This document shows, in pieces, positions 18,691 through 27,688 of a stretch of 64,000 nucleotides of DNA. The notes under the pieces are model-generated. The model saw only the letters and a list, made by a program, of their open reading frames with translations. It made no database searches and was not told the origin of the DNA. The DNA is from Phycisphaeraceae bacterium D3-23. Its GTDB lineage: Bacteria > Planctomycetota > Phycisphaerae > Phycisphaerales > Phycisphaeraceae. The stretch is from assembly GCA_039555135.1 (NCBI GenBank), contig CP114179.1, positions 4,340,001 through 4,404,000 on the forward strand, read 5' to 3'. The translations under genes and the position numbers were made by a program. Each line of letters opens with the position of its first letter. Positions within the stretch are counted from its first letter, which is position 1.

Positions 18691-21575
18691 GCGCTCCCGC
18701 CCCCGGAAGTGACAACGACAGCGAAGCGGCACCCCACCCGCGCAAGGGCCGTCGACTTCGGTGGTGGCATCTTTACCTCCCACTCATGCTGGCATCGTTC
18801 CTTGTGCAGACCCGCACCGACGGCCCCGGTCCGACCCCTGACACTTACGAATCCGTCGCGCTCCAGCCGCAGTCCTACACCGGCCCGATCGAGCAGCGCA
18901 CCATCGTGCGCCCGGACTTTACGGTCAAACGCCCGCCCGATGTCACCCTCGCCTACCAACTGCTCGGGCCCGCCGACGGCCCGCCCGTCATCCTCCTCCA
19001 CGGCAGCCCCGGCAACGGCGCTAACTTCACCGACCCCGTCAAAGACCGTGACGACGAGACGCACCCGCCCATGGCCCAGCGCCTCGCGGATGCCGGCTAC
19101 CGCGTCGTCGTGCCCGACATGCCCGGCTTCGGCTACTCCGAGCCCTACGCCCCCGACTACTCCAACCGCGCCCACGCCCGCTACCTCCTTGCGCTCCTCG
19201 ACGAACTCGACATCGAGCACGCCCACCTCGTCGGCTTCTCCATGGGCGGCGGTGTCGCGCTCCACGCCTACGATCTCGACCCCGGCCGCGTCGACAGCAT
19301 CACGCTATTCGCCGCCATCGGCGTCCAAGAGGGCGAGGGCAGTGGCGATTACCACTTCGAACATATCAAGTACGGTGCAGGCTTTGCAGGCCTCGTCGTC
19401 CTGCCCGAGTTCCTCCCGCACTTCGGCATCCTCGGCGACCGTTCATTCCGCAACGGCTTCATGCGCAACTTCTGGGACACCGACCAGCGTCCCAACCGCG
19501 CTATCCTCGAACGCTTCGACAAGCCCATGCTCATCGTCCACGGCGAAGGCGACCCCCTCGTCCCCGCCTGGGCCGCGTACAAGCACCACGAACTCGTCGA
19601 ACACTCTGAGCTTGTTATGTATGGCGACGCCGACTTCGACGGCGAATCCATCCCGATCATCCAACACGCGATGATCTTCACGCACGAGTCCACCACGATC
19701 GCGACCGACCCGATCCTCTCGTTCCTCAACCGTATCGACGCACCGGACTACACGCCCGCCGACCCGATCGACAACGCCTCCGAACACCCCAAGGACCTGC
19801 TACGCCTGCCCGGCAACCTCAAACTCCGCCGCATGATGAGCCCGTGGGCAAAGATCGGTGTCATCATCCTCGGCACGTTCATCCTCGAAGACCCGACCTC
19901 CATCGCCGTGGGCCTCTTCATCAAGGCCGGGCAGATCGACCTGTTTTTGGGCGTGTTTGCAGTCCTCGTCGGGATCTTCCTCGGCGACCTCGGGCTCTAC
20001 ATGATCGGCTTCGTGCTCGGGCGACGCGCACTCAGGTGGAAACCCGTCGCACGCTTCGTCCCGACACGGCAGGTCGATGCGCTCGGGGCCTGGTTCGACA
20101 AGAAGGGATGGAAAGCCGTCCTCGCCTCCCGCTTCATCCCCGGCTCACGCCTCCCGCTCTACGTCGCCGCGGGGGTCACGGGCAACAAGCCCGGCCGATT
20201 CATGCTCTGGACGTTCCTCGCCGTCTGCATCTGGGTGCCGGTGATTTTGTTCAGTGTCATCCTCCTCGGCAACGCCGCCAAATCCCCGTTCCAGGCGCTG
20301 CTCGACCGCGGGGGATGGGTCGCTTTCGTGCTCGTCGTCCTCGTGCTCATGGTCGTCATGAACACCGCCCTCATGCTGATGAGCAGGGAAGGCCGACGCA
20401 AACTCGCGATCCGAATCCAGAAGCTCCGACACCACGAGTTCTGGCCAAGCGCACTCTTCTACCTCCCCCTCGTTCCATATCTCATCTTCCTCGCGATCCG
20501 CTACCGCTCGACAACGGTGTGGACCCTGGCCGACCCGTGCATGCCGGACGGCGGCGTCGTCGGCGAAAGCAAGAGCGGCCTGCTCGAACAGCTCAACGAC
20601 CCCGCCGTCCTCCCACATCTCCTTATCCCCGAAAACGAAGACACGAACGCCCGCATTGCCCGCGCGAAAGAAGTGATGGATAGCGCGGGAGAAGACTTCC
20701 GGGGGTTCACCTACCCCGTCATCTTGAAACCCGACGCCGCCCAGCGCGGCGCCGGTGTCGCCAAGATCAAAAACGTATCCGAGTTTCAAACCTTCTTCGA
20801 GGAAAACCGCGGCGACGCCCAGCTCCAGGCCTACCACCCCGGCCCGTACGAAGCCGGCATCTTCTATGTACGGATGCCGGGTGGCCCTACGGAAGAATCC
20901 TCACGCAAAGACGCAAAGACGCAAAGTGAGAAACAAGACTCCGATCTTTGCGCCATGGCGCATAGGCGTGAGGAAAAGGGTTTTATCTTCTCAATCACCG
21001 ACAAGACCTTCCCCGTCATCACCGGCGACGGCTCATCCACCCTCGAAGAACTCATCTGGAATCATAAGCGCTACCGCTGCCAGCACGACACCTTCCACGC
21101 CCGCTTCGCCGACGACCTCCAACGCGTCCTCGCGAAGGGCGAAACCCTCCGCCTCGCCGAGGCCGGCAACCACGCCCAGGGCACGATGTTTACCGACGGC
21201 CAGCACCTCATCACCCCGGAACTGACCCAGGCGATCGACCAGCTTTGCCGCCAGATTGCTTCAGATGATTCCGGGGGCGGGGGGTACTACTTCGGCCGCA
21301 TCGATGTGCGATACGCCGACCCCGAGGCCTTCCGGCGGGGCGAAGGCTTGGCCGTGATTGAATTGAACGGCGTCACCTCCGAATCGACCAATATCTACGA
21401 CCCGTCATGGTCAATCTTCCGCGCCCAGCGCACCCTGCGCGAGCAGTGGCGCCTCTGCTTCCAAATCGGTCACGCCAACCGACAACAAGGCATGAGGCCC
21501 AAGCCCTTGTTCAAGCTCCTGCTGGATGTGCTGCGCTACTACCGAACCCGTGAAGTCGCACGCGTATCGGACTAA
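18687..21575 (+). CDS. Three-domain fusion: alpha/beta hydrolase, DedA-type membrane domain, ATP-grasp
   Basis: A 962-residue protein. Residues ~75-355 are an alpha/beta hydrolase: oxyanion segment LLHGSPGNG, nucleophile elbow GFSMGGG and acid region VHGEGDPLVP. Residues ~385-560 are a DedA/VTT (SNARE-associated) membrane domain: GDLGLYMIGFVLGRR and SRFIPGSRLPLYVAAG, the latter holding the conserved Arg, plus further helices. Residues ~640-930 resemble ATP-grasp ligases: VILKPDAAQRGAGVAKI, FSITDKTFPVITGDG and VIELNGVTSESTNIYDP. An N-terminal anchor helix is present. DedA proteins move or flip lipids, so a lipid-linked hydrolysis/ligation role is an inference. A 75-bp palindromic repeat at 20899-20973 is inserted in frame in the ATP-grasp part. 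Confidence 0.85.
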   Translation: MSAPAPGSDNDSEAAPHPRKGRRLRWWHLYLPLMLASFLVQTRTDGPGPTPDTYESVALQPQSYTGPIEQRTIVRPDFTVKRPPDVTLAYQLLGPADGPPVILLHGSPGNGANFTDPVKDRDDETHPPMAQRLADAGYRVVVPDMPGFGYSEPYAPDYSNRAHARYLLALLDELDIEHAHLVGFSMGGGVALHAYDLDPGRVDSITLFAAIGVQEGEGSGDYHFEHIKYGAGFAGLVVLPEFLPHFGILGDRSFRNGFMRNFWDTDQRPNRAILERFDKPMLIVHGEGDPLVPAWAAYKHHELVEHSELVMYGDADFDGESIPIIQHAMIFTHESTTIATDPILSFLNRIDAPDYTPADPIDNASEHPKDLLRLPGNLKLRRMMSPWAKIGVIILGTFILEDPTSIAVGLFIKAGQIDLFLGVFAVLVGIFLGDLGLYMIGFVLGRRALRWKPVARFVPTRQVDALGAWFDKKGWKAVLASRFIPGSRLPLYVAAGVTGNKPGRFMLWTFLAVCIWVPVILFSVILLGNAAKSPFQALLDRGGWVAFVLVVLVLMVVMNTALMLMSREGRRKLAIRIQKLRHHEFWPSALFYLPLVPYLIFLAIRYRSTTVWTLADPCMPDGGVVGESKSGLLEQLNDPAVLPHLLIPENEDTNARIARAKEVMDSAGEDFRGFTYPVILKPDAAQRGAGVAKIKNVSEFQTFFEENRGDAQLQAYHPGPYEAGIFYVRMPGGPTEESSRKDAKTQSEKQDSDLCAMAHRREEKGFIFSITDKTFPVITGDGSSTLEELIWNHKRYRCQHDTFHARFADDLQRVLAKGETLRLAEAGNHAQGTMFTDGQHLITPELTQAIDQLCRQIASDDSGGGGYYFGRIDVRYADPEAFRRGEGLAVIELNGVTSESTNIYDPSWSIFRAQRTLREQWRLCFQIGHANRQQGMRPKPLFKLLLDVLRYYRTREVARVSD
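20899..20973. repeat. Palindromic repeat inserted in frame in the fusion gene
   Basis: Left arm CCTCACGCAAAGACGCAAAG and right arm CTTTGCGCC...GGCGTGAGG form an imperfect hairpin of 75 bp, a multiple of three. It adds the polar peptide SSRKDAKTQSEK onward between VRMPGGPTE and EKGFIFSITDK, two blocks that belong together in ATP-grasp proteins. The arms resemble CTCACGCAGAGGCGC at 28518. Confidence 0.75.
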
Positions 21576-21582
21576 GCCCGCC

Positions 21583-21760
21583 GGCAGCGAGAGAAACACC
21601 AACCCGCCCAACGCGGTCAACGCCCACGTGCCCGGCTCGGCGACGTCGGTGGGGGGGCGTGCCGTTACCCAAAGTTGGCGATGATGAGGTCGAGGTCGGC
21701 CCGCCCCGCGACGCCGTCGCCCCTGTCCCCATCGCCCGTGTCCCGCGCCGCTGGCACATC
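21583..21760 (-). pseudogene. Decayed 3' end of a PEP-CTERM/dockerin-like gene
   Basis: Reading the minus strand gives DTGDGDRGDGVAGRADLDLI then IANFG (dockerin-like repeat), then after frame changes GNGTPP and VAEPGTWALTALGGLVFLS, a PEP-CTERM anchor with its EPGTWAL motif. These pieces lie in different frames, broken near 21675 and in the run of seven G/C at about 21652-21658. The remnant follows the amidase gene on the same strand and has no 5' part. Confidence 0.5.
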
Positions 21761-21810
21761 ACGCTCGATCAATCCTGCACGACCGTGCACCCACAGCACA
21801 ACCGTCCCCG

Positions 21811-22851
21811 CTACTCCTCCCCGCCCGTCAACCGCGACTCCACCCGCCGCCGGCCCAGCAGCTGCCGCGCCTCCTCCGTCACATACTCCCACTGAAACGC
21901 CGGCCCCGGATCAATCTTCCCCGCCGTCAGGTGGTAGTGCCCGATCAGCCCTTGATACGAGGCGTACTCGTCCTCCGTCAGCACGTCATACCGCGGCCGG
22001 CCCAGCCCGTCCGCCGGGTACGTCAGCGGGATATTGGGGAACACCTCCGCCAGCGTCGCCGTCAGCTTGATGAGCGCATCGTACTGCTCGGGCGTCAGGT
22101 CATACATCTCAAGCGCCCGGCCGTGGATACTCCCCAAGACCGGCTCGGGACGCAGCGGATACCCCACAAACCCGTCCGTCCGCACGCCCCCATCCCCCCG
22201 CGCATGCGGCAGCGTAATCCGCGCCCGCCCCGAATCATCCGGCGCATACCACTTCGCCAGCGTGTCGTTCCCGTTCGGCGGATACGCGCCGATGTTCGCG
22301 ATCTCGATCCCGATCGCCCGGTCGTTGGCCTGGCTCGCGTGCCACGCCCGCTCCTTAACGTCGAGCGTCTGATAGATCGTGCCATCAATATCGAGCATAA
22401 AGTGCACCGACAGACAGCGGTGGTCGTGCAGCACATCGAAGCACGTCTCCGACGTCCCGCACACGTCGTAGTGGATCACAAACAGATCGACCTTCTCACG
22501 CAGCTCGTCGAGCGACCACCCCCCGCCACGCAGACGCTCGAAGTCTTCATCCGACATCGTCCGCTCGCCGCGCAGCCCGTAGCGGTTGGGCGTGTCCGTG
22601 TCGTCCTTGATCGCGTCCCAGTCGTGCTCGCCCCGCGCATTGAAGCGGTCCTCCACCCGGTACGCGTCGTACCCGCCCGGGTCCATCCACAACACCACCG
22701 GCGTGCCCGTGTGGAACAGCTGACCCGCCACCACAATCTCATCCCCGCTCCGCACCAACGGCTCGCCGGGCCGCGCCGAGGCACAACCTAACACACCCAA
22801 AGACAACACAAGCACCAAGACCCAACCACCCAAGCGTAAAGCCATCATCAA
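21811..22851 (-). CDS. N-acetylmuramoyl-L-alanine amidase (Amidase_2), lipoprotein
   Basis: A 346-residue exported enzyme that would cut the amide between MurNAc and L-Ala in peptidoglycan or muropeptides. The signal peptide ends in a lipobox (LSLGVLGCASA), so the protein is probably lipid-anchored. The Amidase_2 core has VIHYDVCGTSETCFDVLHDH with the first zinc histidine, SVHFMLDIDGTIYQTLDV, RAWHASQANDRAIGIEIANI and the late IGHYHLTAGKIDPG with the other ligands. AAAGGAGTCT gives a strong ribosome-binding site before the ATG, and TATGAT upstream is a likely -10 box. Confidence 0.88.
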   Translation of the reverse strand: MMMALRLGGWVLVLVLSLGVLGCASARPGEPLVRSGDEIVVAGQLFHTGTPVVLWMDPGGYDAYRVEDRFNARGEHDWDAIKDDTDTPNRYGLRGERTMSDEDFERLRGGGWSLDELREKVDLFVIHYDVCGTSETCFDVLHDHRCLSVHFMLDIDGTIYQTLDVKERAWHASQANDRAIGIEIANIGAYPPNGNDTLAKWYAPDDSGRARITLPHARGDGGVRTDGFVGYPLRPEPVLGSIHGRALEMYDLTPEQYDALIKLTATLAEVFPNIPLTYPADGLGRPRYDVLTEDEYASYQGLIGHYHLTAGKIDPGPAFQWEYVTEEARQLLGRRRVESRLTGGEE

Positions 22852-22955
22852 GACTCCTTTCAGTTAGCCCCCATCATATTCGCTCCCGGTCGACGCCGTA
22901 AACACCCGCCAACGCTGTGCTAGACTTGCGAACAACACCTACCAAGGAACACCCC

Positions 22956-23452
22956 ATGGCCGACATGCTCGTCCGCCTCTACGACCTGCCCCCCTTCGAG
23001 CCCCACGCCCAGGCCTCGCCGCCCTCAACGTCGTCATCCGCCGCGCCCGCGCCTACGAGATGCACCAGGCCGCGCACTGGGCCGGCACCATCTTCAGCCG
23101 CCCCTGGCAGGCCGAAGTCACCGCAGGCATCTCCAAACAACCCGCCACCGTCTTCCTCGCCCTCGCCGGCGACCGGCTCGTCGGCTTCGCCTGCTACGAC
23201 ACCACCGCCCTCGGCGTCGCCGGCCCCGTCGGCGTCGACGAATCCATGCGCGGCCAAGGCCTCGGCCAGGCCCTCATGCTCCGCACCATGCACGCCATGC
23301 AACACGCCGGCTACGCCTACGCCGCCATCGGCGCCGTCGGCCCCACCGCCTTCTACGAAAAAACCTTAGCCGCCATCCCCATCCCAAACTCCACCCCCGG
23401 CCTCTACGCCCACCGCATCAACCACCCCCCCCGAAACACCCACCACGACTAA
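22956..23452 (+). CDS. GNAT-family N-acetyltransferase, one frameshift
   Basis: The start MADMLVRLYDLPPFEPHAQ at 22956 has AAGGAA as its ribosome-binding site. The protein then shifts frame: adding one base at about 23013 joins it to LAALNVVIRRARAYEMHQAA. The rest is an acetyl-CoA-dependent GNAT domain with motif A PVGVDESMRGQGLGQALML and the C-terminal FYEKTLAA. Total length would be about 165 residues. A single-base loss is assumed because the restored protein is uniform across the joint. Substrate unknown. Confidence 0.75.
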
Positions 23453-23505
23453 GCCCCCCAACACCCAACCCCCTTACGCCGCCCCCACCTGCCGTGATAT
23501 AGAGC

Positions 23506-23534
23506 TTGGTCTTATCTGACTTTATGAGTACAAT
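23506..23534 (+). promoter_or_regulatory. Probable promoter of the PEP-CTERM gene at 23609
   Basis: TTGGTC at 23506-23511 and TACAAT at 23529-23534 are separated by 17 bases. The ~70-base leader ends with CCAAGGAGATTAGAG before the ATG, a good ribosome-binding site. Confidence 0.55.
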
Positions 23535-23608
23535 CCACCCATCTGCTGCCCCGCGTCGTAGCCGAGCAGCCCGGATGAGATTTGGAAGACAACCAAGGAG
23601 ATTAGAGA

Positions 23609-24284
23609 ATGAATCGCTTATCCTGCGCTATCGCCCTGATGACGACGGCCCTGTGGACCGGCGTTGCCCACGCCAACCTCCTGGTTGATGGAAGCTTCGA
23701 GGCCGCCAACAGCGGAGGCATCACGAGCAACAGCCCCTGGTCGCTCTCCTCCAACATCGCCAACAACCTCGGCCACGCCGGCGCAGTTCCAGAACGCGAG
23801 CTTCGCCTCCAGCCACGGCTCCACCGGCATCTGGTACAAGTCCTTCGGTGGCCTGACCAACGGCAGCACCCTCACCGCCGAGTCGATCCTCATCCAGAGC
23901 CTCGCCGCCCCCCTCGACGGCAACTACACCCTGACCTTCGACGCCGCGCGTGATGTCAACTTCCTCGCCGACGAGTGGTACGTCGCGCTCGCCGCCAATA
24001 CCGCCGGCGGCGGGCAGCAGGACACCATCGACCTGTTGACCGCCCCCATGCCCGCCGGCAGCTTCATCACGTCAGGCACCCAGTTCACCCTCTCCCTCAA
24101 TAGCGTAGAGGCCGGCGACACCCTCAGCGTCTTCGCCGTCATGTCCGGCGGCCAAGACGCCGGAACCAACCCCCAGTCCGCCTTCCTGGACAACTTCGAC
24201 CTGGTCCACACCAACGTCCCCGAGCCCGGCTCCGCCGCACTCCTGGCCCTCGGCACCCTCGCCCTCACCCGACGTCGCCGCTGA
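23609..24284 (+). CDS. PEP-CTERM surface protein, one frameshift
   Basis: A secreted protein of about 224 residues with a signal peptide (MNRLSCAIALMTTALW, ending VAHA), a beta-rich body starting NLLVDGSFEAANSGG (a carbohydrate-binding-like jelly roll common in PEP-CTERM proteins) and the sorting anchor VPEPGSAALLALGTLALTRR. Such proteins are processed by an exosortase; none is in the window. The frame shifts at about 23782-23787: removing one G joins NLGHA to AQFQNASFASSHGSTG. The exact role is unknown. Confidence 0.78.
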
Positions 24285-24777
24285 ACCAGCCACAAACCCA
24301 CCCCCACCCGCTACGCCGAAAGCAACCCGCCTCGGCGCGGCTTTCTGTTTGCAACCGACATCCGACAGCGACACCCCCACTAGGCCACCCAATATCCACC
24401 CCCGCTTCTTCTACTTCTTCCACAGGGCGTTCGACACCCCAAACATCTAGAGCGCCTCCGCCGTCGATACACGCTCCGCTCGTGGGGTCTCGTGTTCCAT
24501 ATCCCCCAACATCGGCAAGCCGGGCCGCGGGGCTTGGAGGGAGAAGCGGGGCGGGATGATCGGACGTGATTCGTTCCTGCAAGCAAGCGAACCAAGGACC
24601 TCACGACAAAGCCTAAGGGTATACTCAGTTGTGAAGTCTCAAACTTCCCGGGATATCACGATGGGTCGTATCAGGTAGGGCCCACCCCTCTTTTTAGCGC
24701 TAGCAGGCCGAACACCGTGCCCCGAGTCGTCCGGCACCAGATTCGTCAGATACAAATCTCCACTCAAGGATCAGCAC
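24285..24777. other. 490-base intergenic region without a recognised gene
   Basis: No open frame with a good start or family match was found. TATACT at 24620-24625 could be a -10 box for the TPR gene, giving a leader of about 150 bases, but no matching -35 box was seen. AAGGATCAGCAC before the next ATG is the ribosome-binding site. Confidence 0.4.
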
Positions 24778-27081
24778 ATGGCCAAGTCCGGGATGACGCA
24801 GTACACCACCAAATGCCTAAGTGACTTGGCCGCCAACTACGCCGCCGACCCTACCTCCGTCACCAGCGCGCTGACACTGCTCCTGACCGGCGGCGGGGTC
24901 CTCGCTGCGGGGACTGTGGCCGCCCCGGGCCTGTTCCTGCTGGCGGGGTTCCTCGGCTTGCACGGCGCAGCACACCTCTGCCATAAGCGTGAGAAGAGCG
25001 AGTCCGAGGCCGCGATACGCGCCTTCCTCGATAAGCTCTTCGCTTCCCTCGAATCCGACATCGCCGATATCGACGCGCTCCTGACCGAGGTCTTCATCGG
25101 TCAGGGCATCGAAGCCGAAGACCTCCGCCAACGCCTGCTCTTCATCGGCGAGGTCGTCAAGAACACCGACGCCGCCAGTGAAGACACCCACGCCCGGGTG
25201 CAGCGCATCGAACAATTGCTCGAGACACAAACGCAGCAAGCCGCGCACTTCACCCAAGTCATTCAGGCAAGCCCGAAGCTGCATGCCGATTACGCCAGGC
25301 AGTTGGACTTCCTCGACTTCGCCGTCGAGCTGCTCTACCTCCAAGGCGAGCAGGCGAGCGATGAACGCGAGGCGATCGACGAACGGCAAGAAGCGAGACT
25401 CTTGAGCATGGAGGCCCGCCTTCGCGCCACGTTCGAATCCACCACCAAGACCCCCGGCACCGACCCGACCCAGGTCGTCTACCCCCCGGAAGTCCTCGAA
25501 GCCGCCCAGGAGCTCAGCGAGCGGGGCGACAAGGAACAACAGGCCCTGGCCGACATCATCAAGAAGCGGCACAAAGAAGCCAACGCGATCGTCGACGACC
25601 TGCTGGCCAACCCGCTGGCCGAGACCTTCCGCCTGCTGACCCTCAAGGGCGATAACTGGTACGCCGCCGGCGCGTATGACCAAGCGATCGCCCCCTACGA
25701 GACCGCGCTGTCCCTCCGTCCCGAAAGTGTTTCGGCGGGCAACAACGTCATCATCGCCCACGCCCAGGCCCGACTCGGCGACATCTCGGCCCACCAACAC
25801 CGAGCGATCGCCGTCGCCGAGTCGATCCTGTCGCGTGTCCCCGCAAAGTCAACCGACTGGGCGACGACGCAGAACAACCTCGGTATGGCATGGGCAGACA
25901 TGCCGATCGGCGACCGTGCCGAGAACCTGGGCCGCGCGATCCAGGCCTTCGAGCAGGCGCTGGAGGTCTACACCCGAGACGCCCACCCGGTGGCTTGGGC
26001 GGCGACGCAGAACAACCTCGGCATCGCATGGGCAAACATGCCGACCGGCGACGGCGCCGAGAACCTGGGCCGGGCGATCCAGGCCTACGAACAGGCGCTG
26101 GAGGTCCGCACCCGAGCCGCCCACCCGGCGGCTTGGGCGACGACGCAGAACAACCTCGGCATCACATGGGGAAAAATGCCGACCGGCGACCGCGCCGAGA
26201 ACCTGGGCCGGGCGATCCAGGCCTTCGAGCAGGCGCTGGAGGTCTACACCCGAGCCGCCCACCCGGCGGACTGGGCGACGACGCAGAACAACCTCGGCAT
26301 CGCATGGGCAGACATGCCGACCGGCGACCGTGCCGAGAACCTGGGCCGCGCGATCCAGGCCTACGAGCAGGCGCTGGAGGTCCGCACCCGAGACGCCCAC
26401 CCGGCGGACTGGGCGACGACGCAGAACAACCTCGGCACCGCATGGGGAAAAATGCCGACCGGCGACCGCGCCGAGAACCTGGGCCGGGCGATCCAGGCCT
26501 TCGAGCAGGCGCTGGAGGTCCGCACCCGAGACGCCCACCCGGCGGACTGGGCGACGACGCAGAACAACCTCGGCATCGCATGGGCAAACATGCCGACCGG
26601 CGACCGCGCCGAGAACCTGGGCCGGGCGATCCAGGCCTTCGAGCAGGCGCTGGAGGTCTACACCAGAGCCGCCCACCCGGCGGACTGGGCGGCGACGCAG
26701 AACAACCTCGGCAACGCATGGCGGAACATGCCGACCGGCGACCGCGCCGAGAACCTGGGCCGCGCGATCCAGGCCTACGAGCAGGCGCTGGAGGTCCGCA
26801 CCCGAGACGCCCACCCGGCGGCCTGGGCGGCGACGCAGAACAACCTCGGCATCGTATGGGCGGATTTAGCAGAGGTGGCGGGTGAGGACCGGTGCGACAG
26901 ACTCCGGCAAGCGATCGCCTGCTCCAAGGCCGCGTTGCAGGTCAGGACCGCTGCAGCTTTCCCGCGCGGGCATGCGGCCACCCAGAAGAACATGGCGATT
27001 GATCGCAATGCCTACGAATCAATGGGCTGCGCGGCCGGCGACACCGGGGTCGCCTTTGAGGACATCCCCCCAGCGACCTAG
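24778..27081 (+). CDS. TPR-repeat protein with N-terminal membrane hairpin
   Basis: A 767-residue protein. Residues ~30-68 form one or two hydrophobic helices (SALTLLLTGGGVLAAGTVAA, LFLLAGFLGLHGAAHL). Residues ~75-245 are charged and probably coiled coil. A single TPR-like repeat (ETFRLLTLKGDNWYAAGAYD) precedes eight 46-residue repeats with the core QNNLGxAWxxMPTGDRAENL and the helix AIQAFEQALEVRTR. This 46-residue TPR form is common in proteins with CHAT or NTPase effector domains, but no effector domain is visible here. It is probably a membrane-attached protein-binding scaffold. The near-identity of the repeats indicates recent expansion. Confidence 0.8.
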   Translation: MAKSGMTQYTTKCLSDLAANYAADPTSVTSALTLLLTGGGVLAAGTVAAPGLFLLAGFLGLHGAAHLCHKREKSESEAAIRAFLDKLFASLESDIADIDALLTEVFIGQGIEAEDLRQRLLFIGEVVKNTDAASEDTHARVQRIEQLLETQTQQAAHFTQVIQASPKLHADYARQLDFLDFAVELLYLQGEQASDEREAIDERQEARLLSMEARLRATFESTTKTPGTDPTQVVYPPEVLEAAQELSERGDKEQQALADIIKKRHKEANAIVDDLLANPLAETFRLLTLKGDNWYAAGAYDQAIAPYETALSLRPESVSAGNNVIIAHAQARLGDISAHQHRAIAVAESILSRVPAKSTDWATTQNNLGMAWADMPIGDRAENLGRAIQAFEQALEVYTRDAHPVAWAATQNNLGIAWANMPTGDGAENLGRAIQAYEQALEVRTRAAHPAAWATTQNNLGITWGKMPTGDRAENLGRAIQAFEQALEVYTRAAHPADWATTQNNLGIAWADMPTGDRAENLGRAIQAYEQALEVRTRDAHPADWATTQNNLGTAWGKMPTGDRAENLGRAIQAFEQALEVRTRDAHPADWATTQNNLGIAWANMPTGDRAENLGRAIQAFEQALEVYTRAAHPADWAATQNNLGNAWRNMPTGDRAENLGRAIQAYEQALEVRTRDAHPAAWAATQNNLGIVWADLAEVAGEDRCDRLRQAIACSKAALQVRTAAAFPRGHAATQKNMAIDRNAYESMGCAAGDTGVAFEDIPPAT
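25858..26961 (+). repeat. Eight tandem 138-bp repeats inside the TPR gene
   Basis: Units of exactly 138 bp (46 codons) start with TGGGCGACGACGCAGAACAA or a close variant. Units two to seven are nearly identical in DNA; the eighth diverges in its second half. They encode the TPR array and would be prone to copy-number change. Confidence 0.85.
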
Positions 27082-27118
27082 CTAGGCTCGTGGCGGGCGT
27101 TTCAGGGCCGGGACGCTC

Positions 27119-27475
27119 CGTTCTGGATCGAGTGGGAACCGTCACAGATCGAATACGCCGCGTCACAGATCGATGACGGCCCGGAACAGATCTGTTTCGC
27201 AGCGGAACTGATCGATGACGCTCCGTCACTGATTGTTTACGTGGCGTCACTGATTGTTTACGCTCCGTCACTGATGAGAGACGCGGCGGAACTGATCGTT
27301 TACGTGCCGGAACTGATCGTTTACGCGGTAGAACTGATGAGTTACGCGACGGAACTGATTGTTTACGCGGCGTAACTGATGAGTTACGCGGCGGAACTGA
27401 TCGTTTACGTGCCGGAACTGATCGTTTACGCGGTAGAACTGATTGTTTACGCGGCGGAACTGATCAGTTACGCCG
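27119..27475. repeat. Array of 17 degenerate 21-bp tandem repeats (module A)
   Basis: Seventeen contiguous 21-bp units with consensus CGGAACTGATCGTTTACGCG plus one base, lying about 210 bases before the gene at 27689. There are no spacers, so this is not CRISPR. The length is a multiple of three, so several frames stay open as heptapeptide repeats (AAELIVY on plus, QFRRVND on minus); I do not call them genes. A similar array precedes the paralogous gene at 54303. The bases from 27476 to 27688 hold nothing else I recognise. Confidence 0.85.
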
Positions 27476-27688
27476 AGGAATCGGTGGTTATCCGGCGGTT
27501 TTTGTGTATCCGGGGGGCTTCCGGGGGTCCGAAGGGGCGTTATCTGTGTTGTTTCTTGCGCAGGCATTAAGTCGCGCGGCGGCGTGGCCGATCCGGGTGT
27601 TACGCGGCGAGGGTGCTCCACGTGTCGAACACCGGGTTCCGCCACCGCCCCCGAACGTTTGACCCGGGGCACTTCGGAGACCTGCATC

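Noticed and set aside
27119-27475. CRISPR array
   Set aside because: The 21-bp units are contiguous and degenerate, with no spacers and no cas genes nearby.
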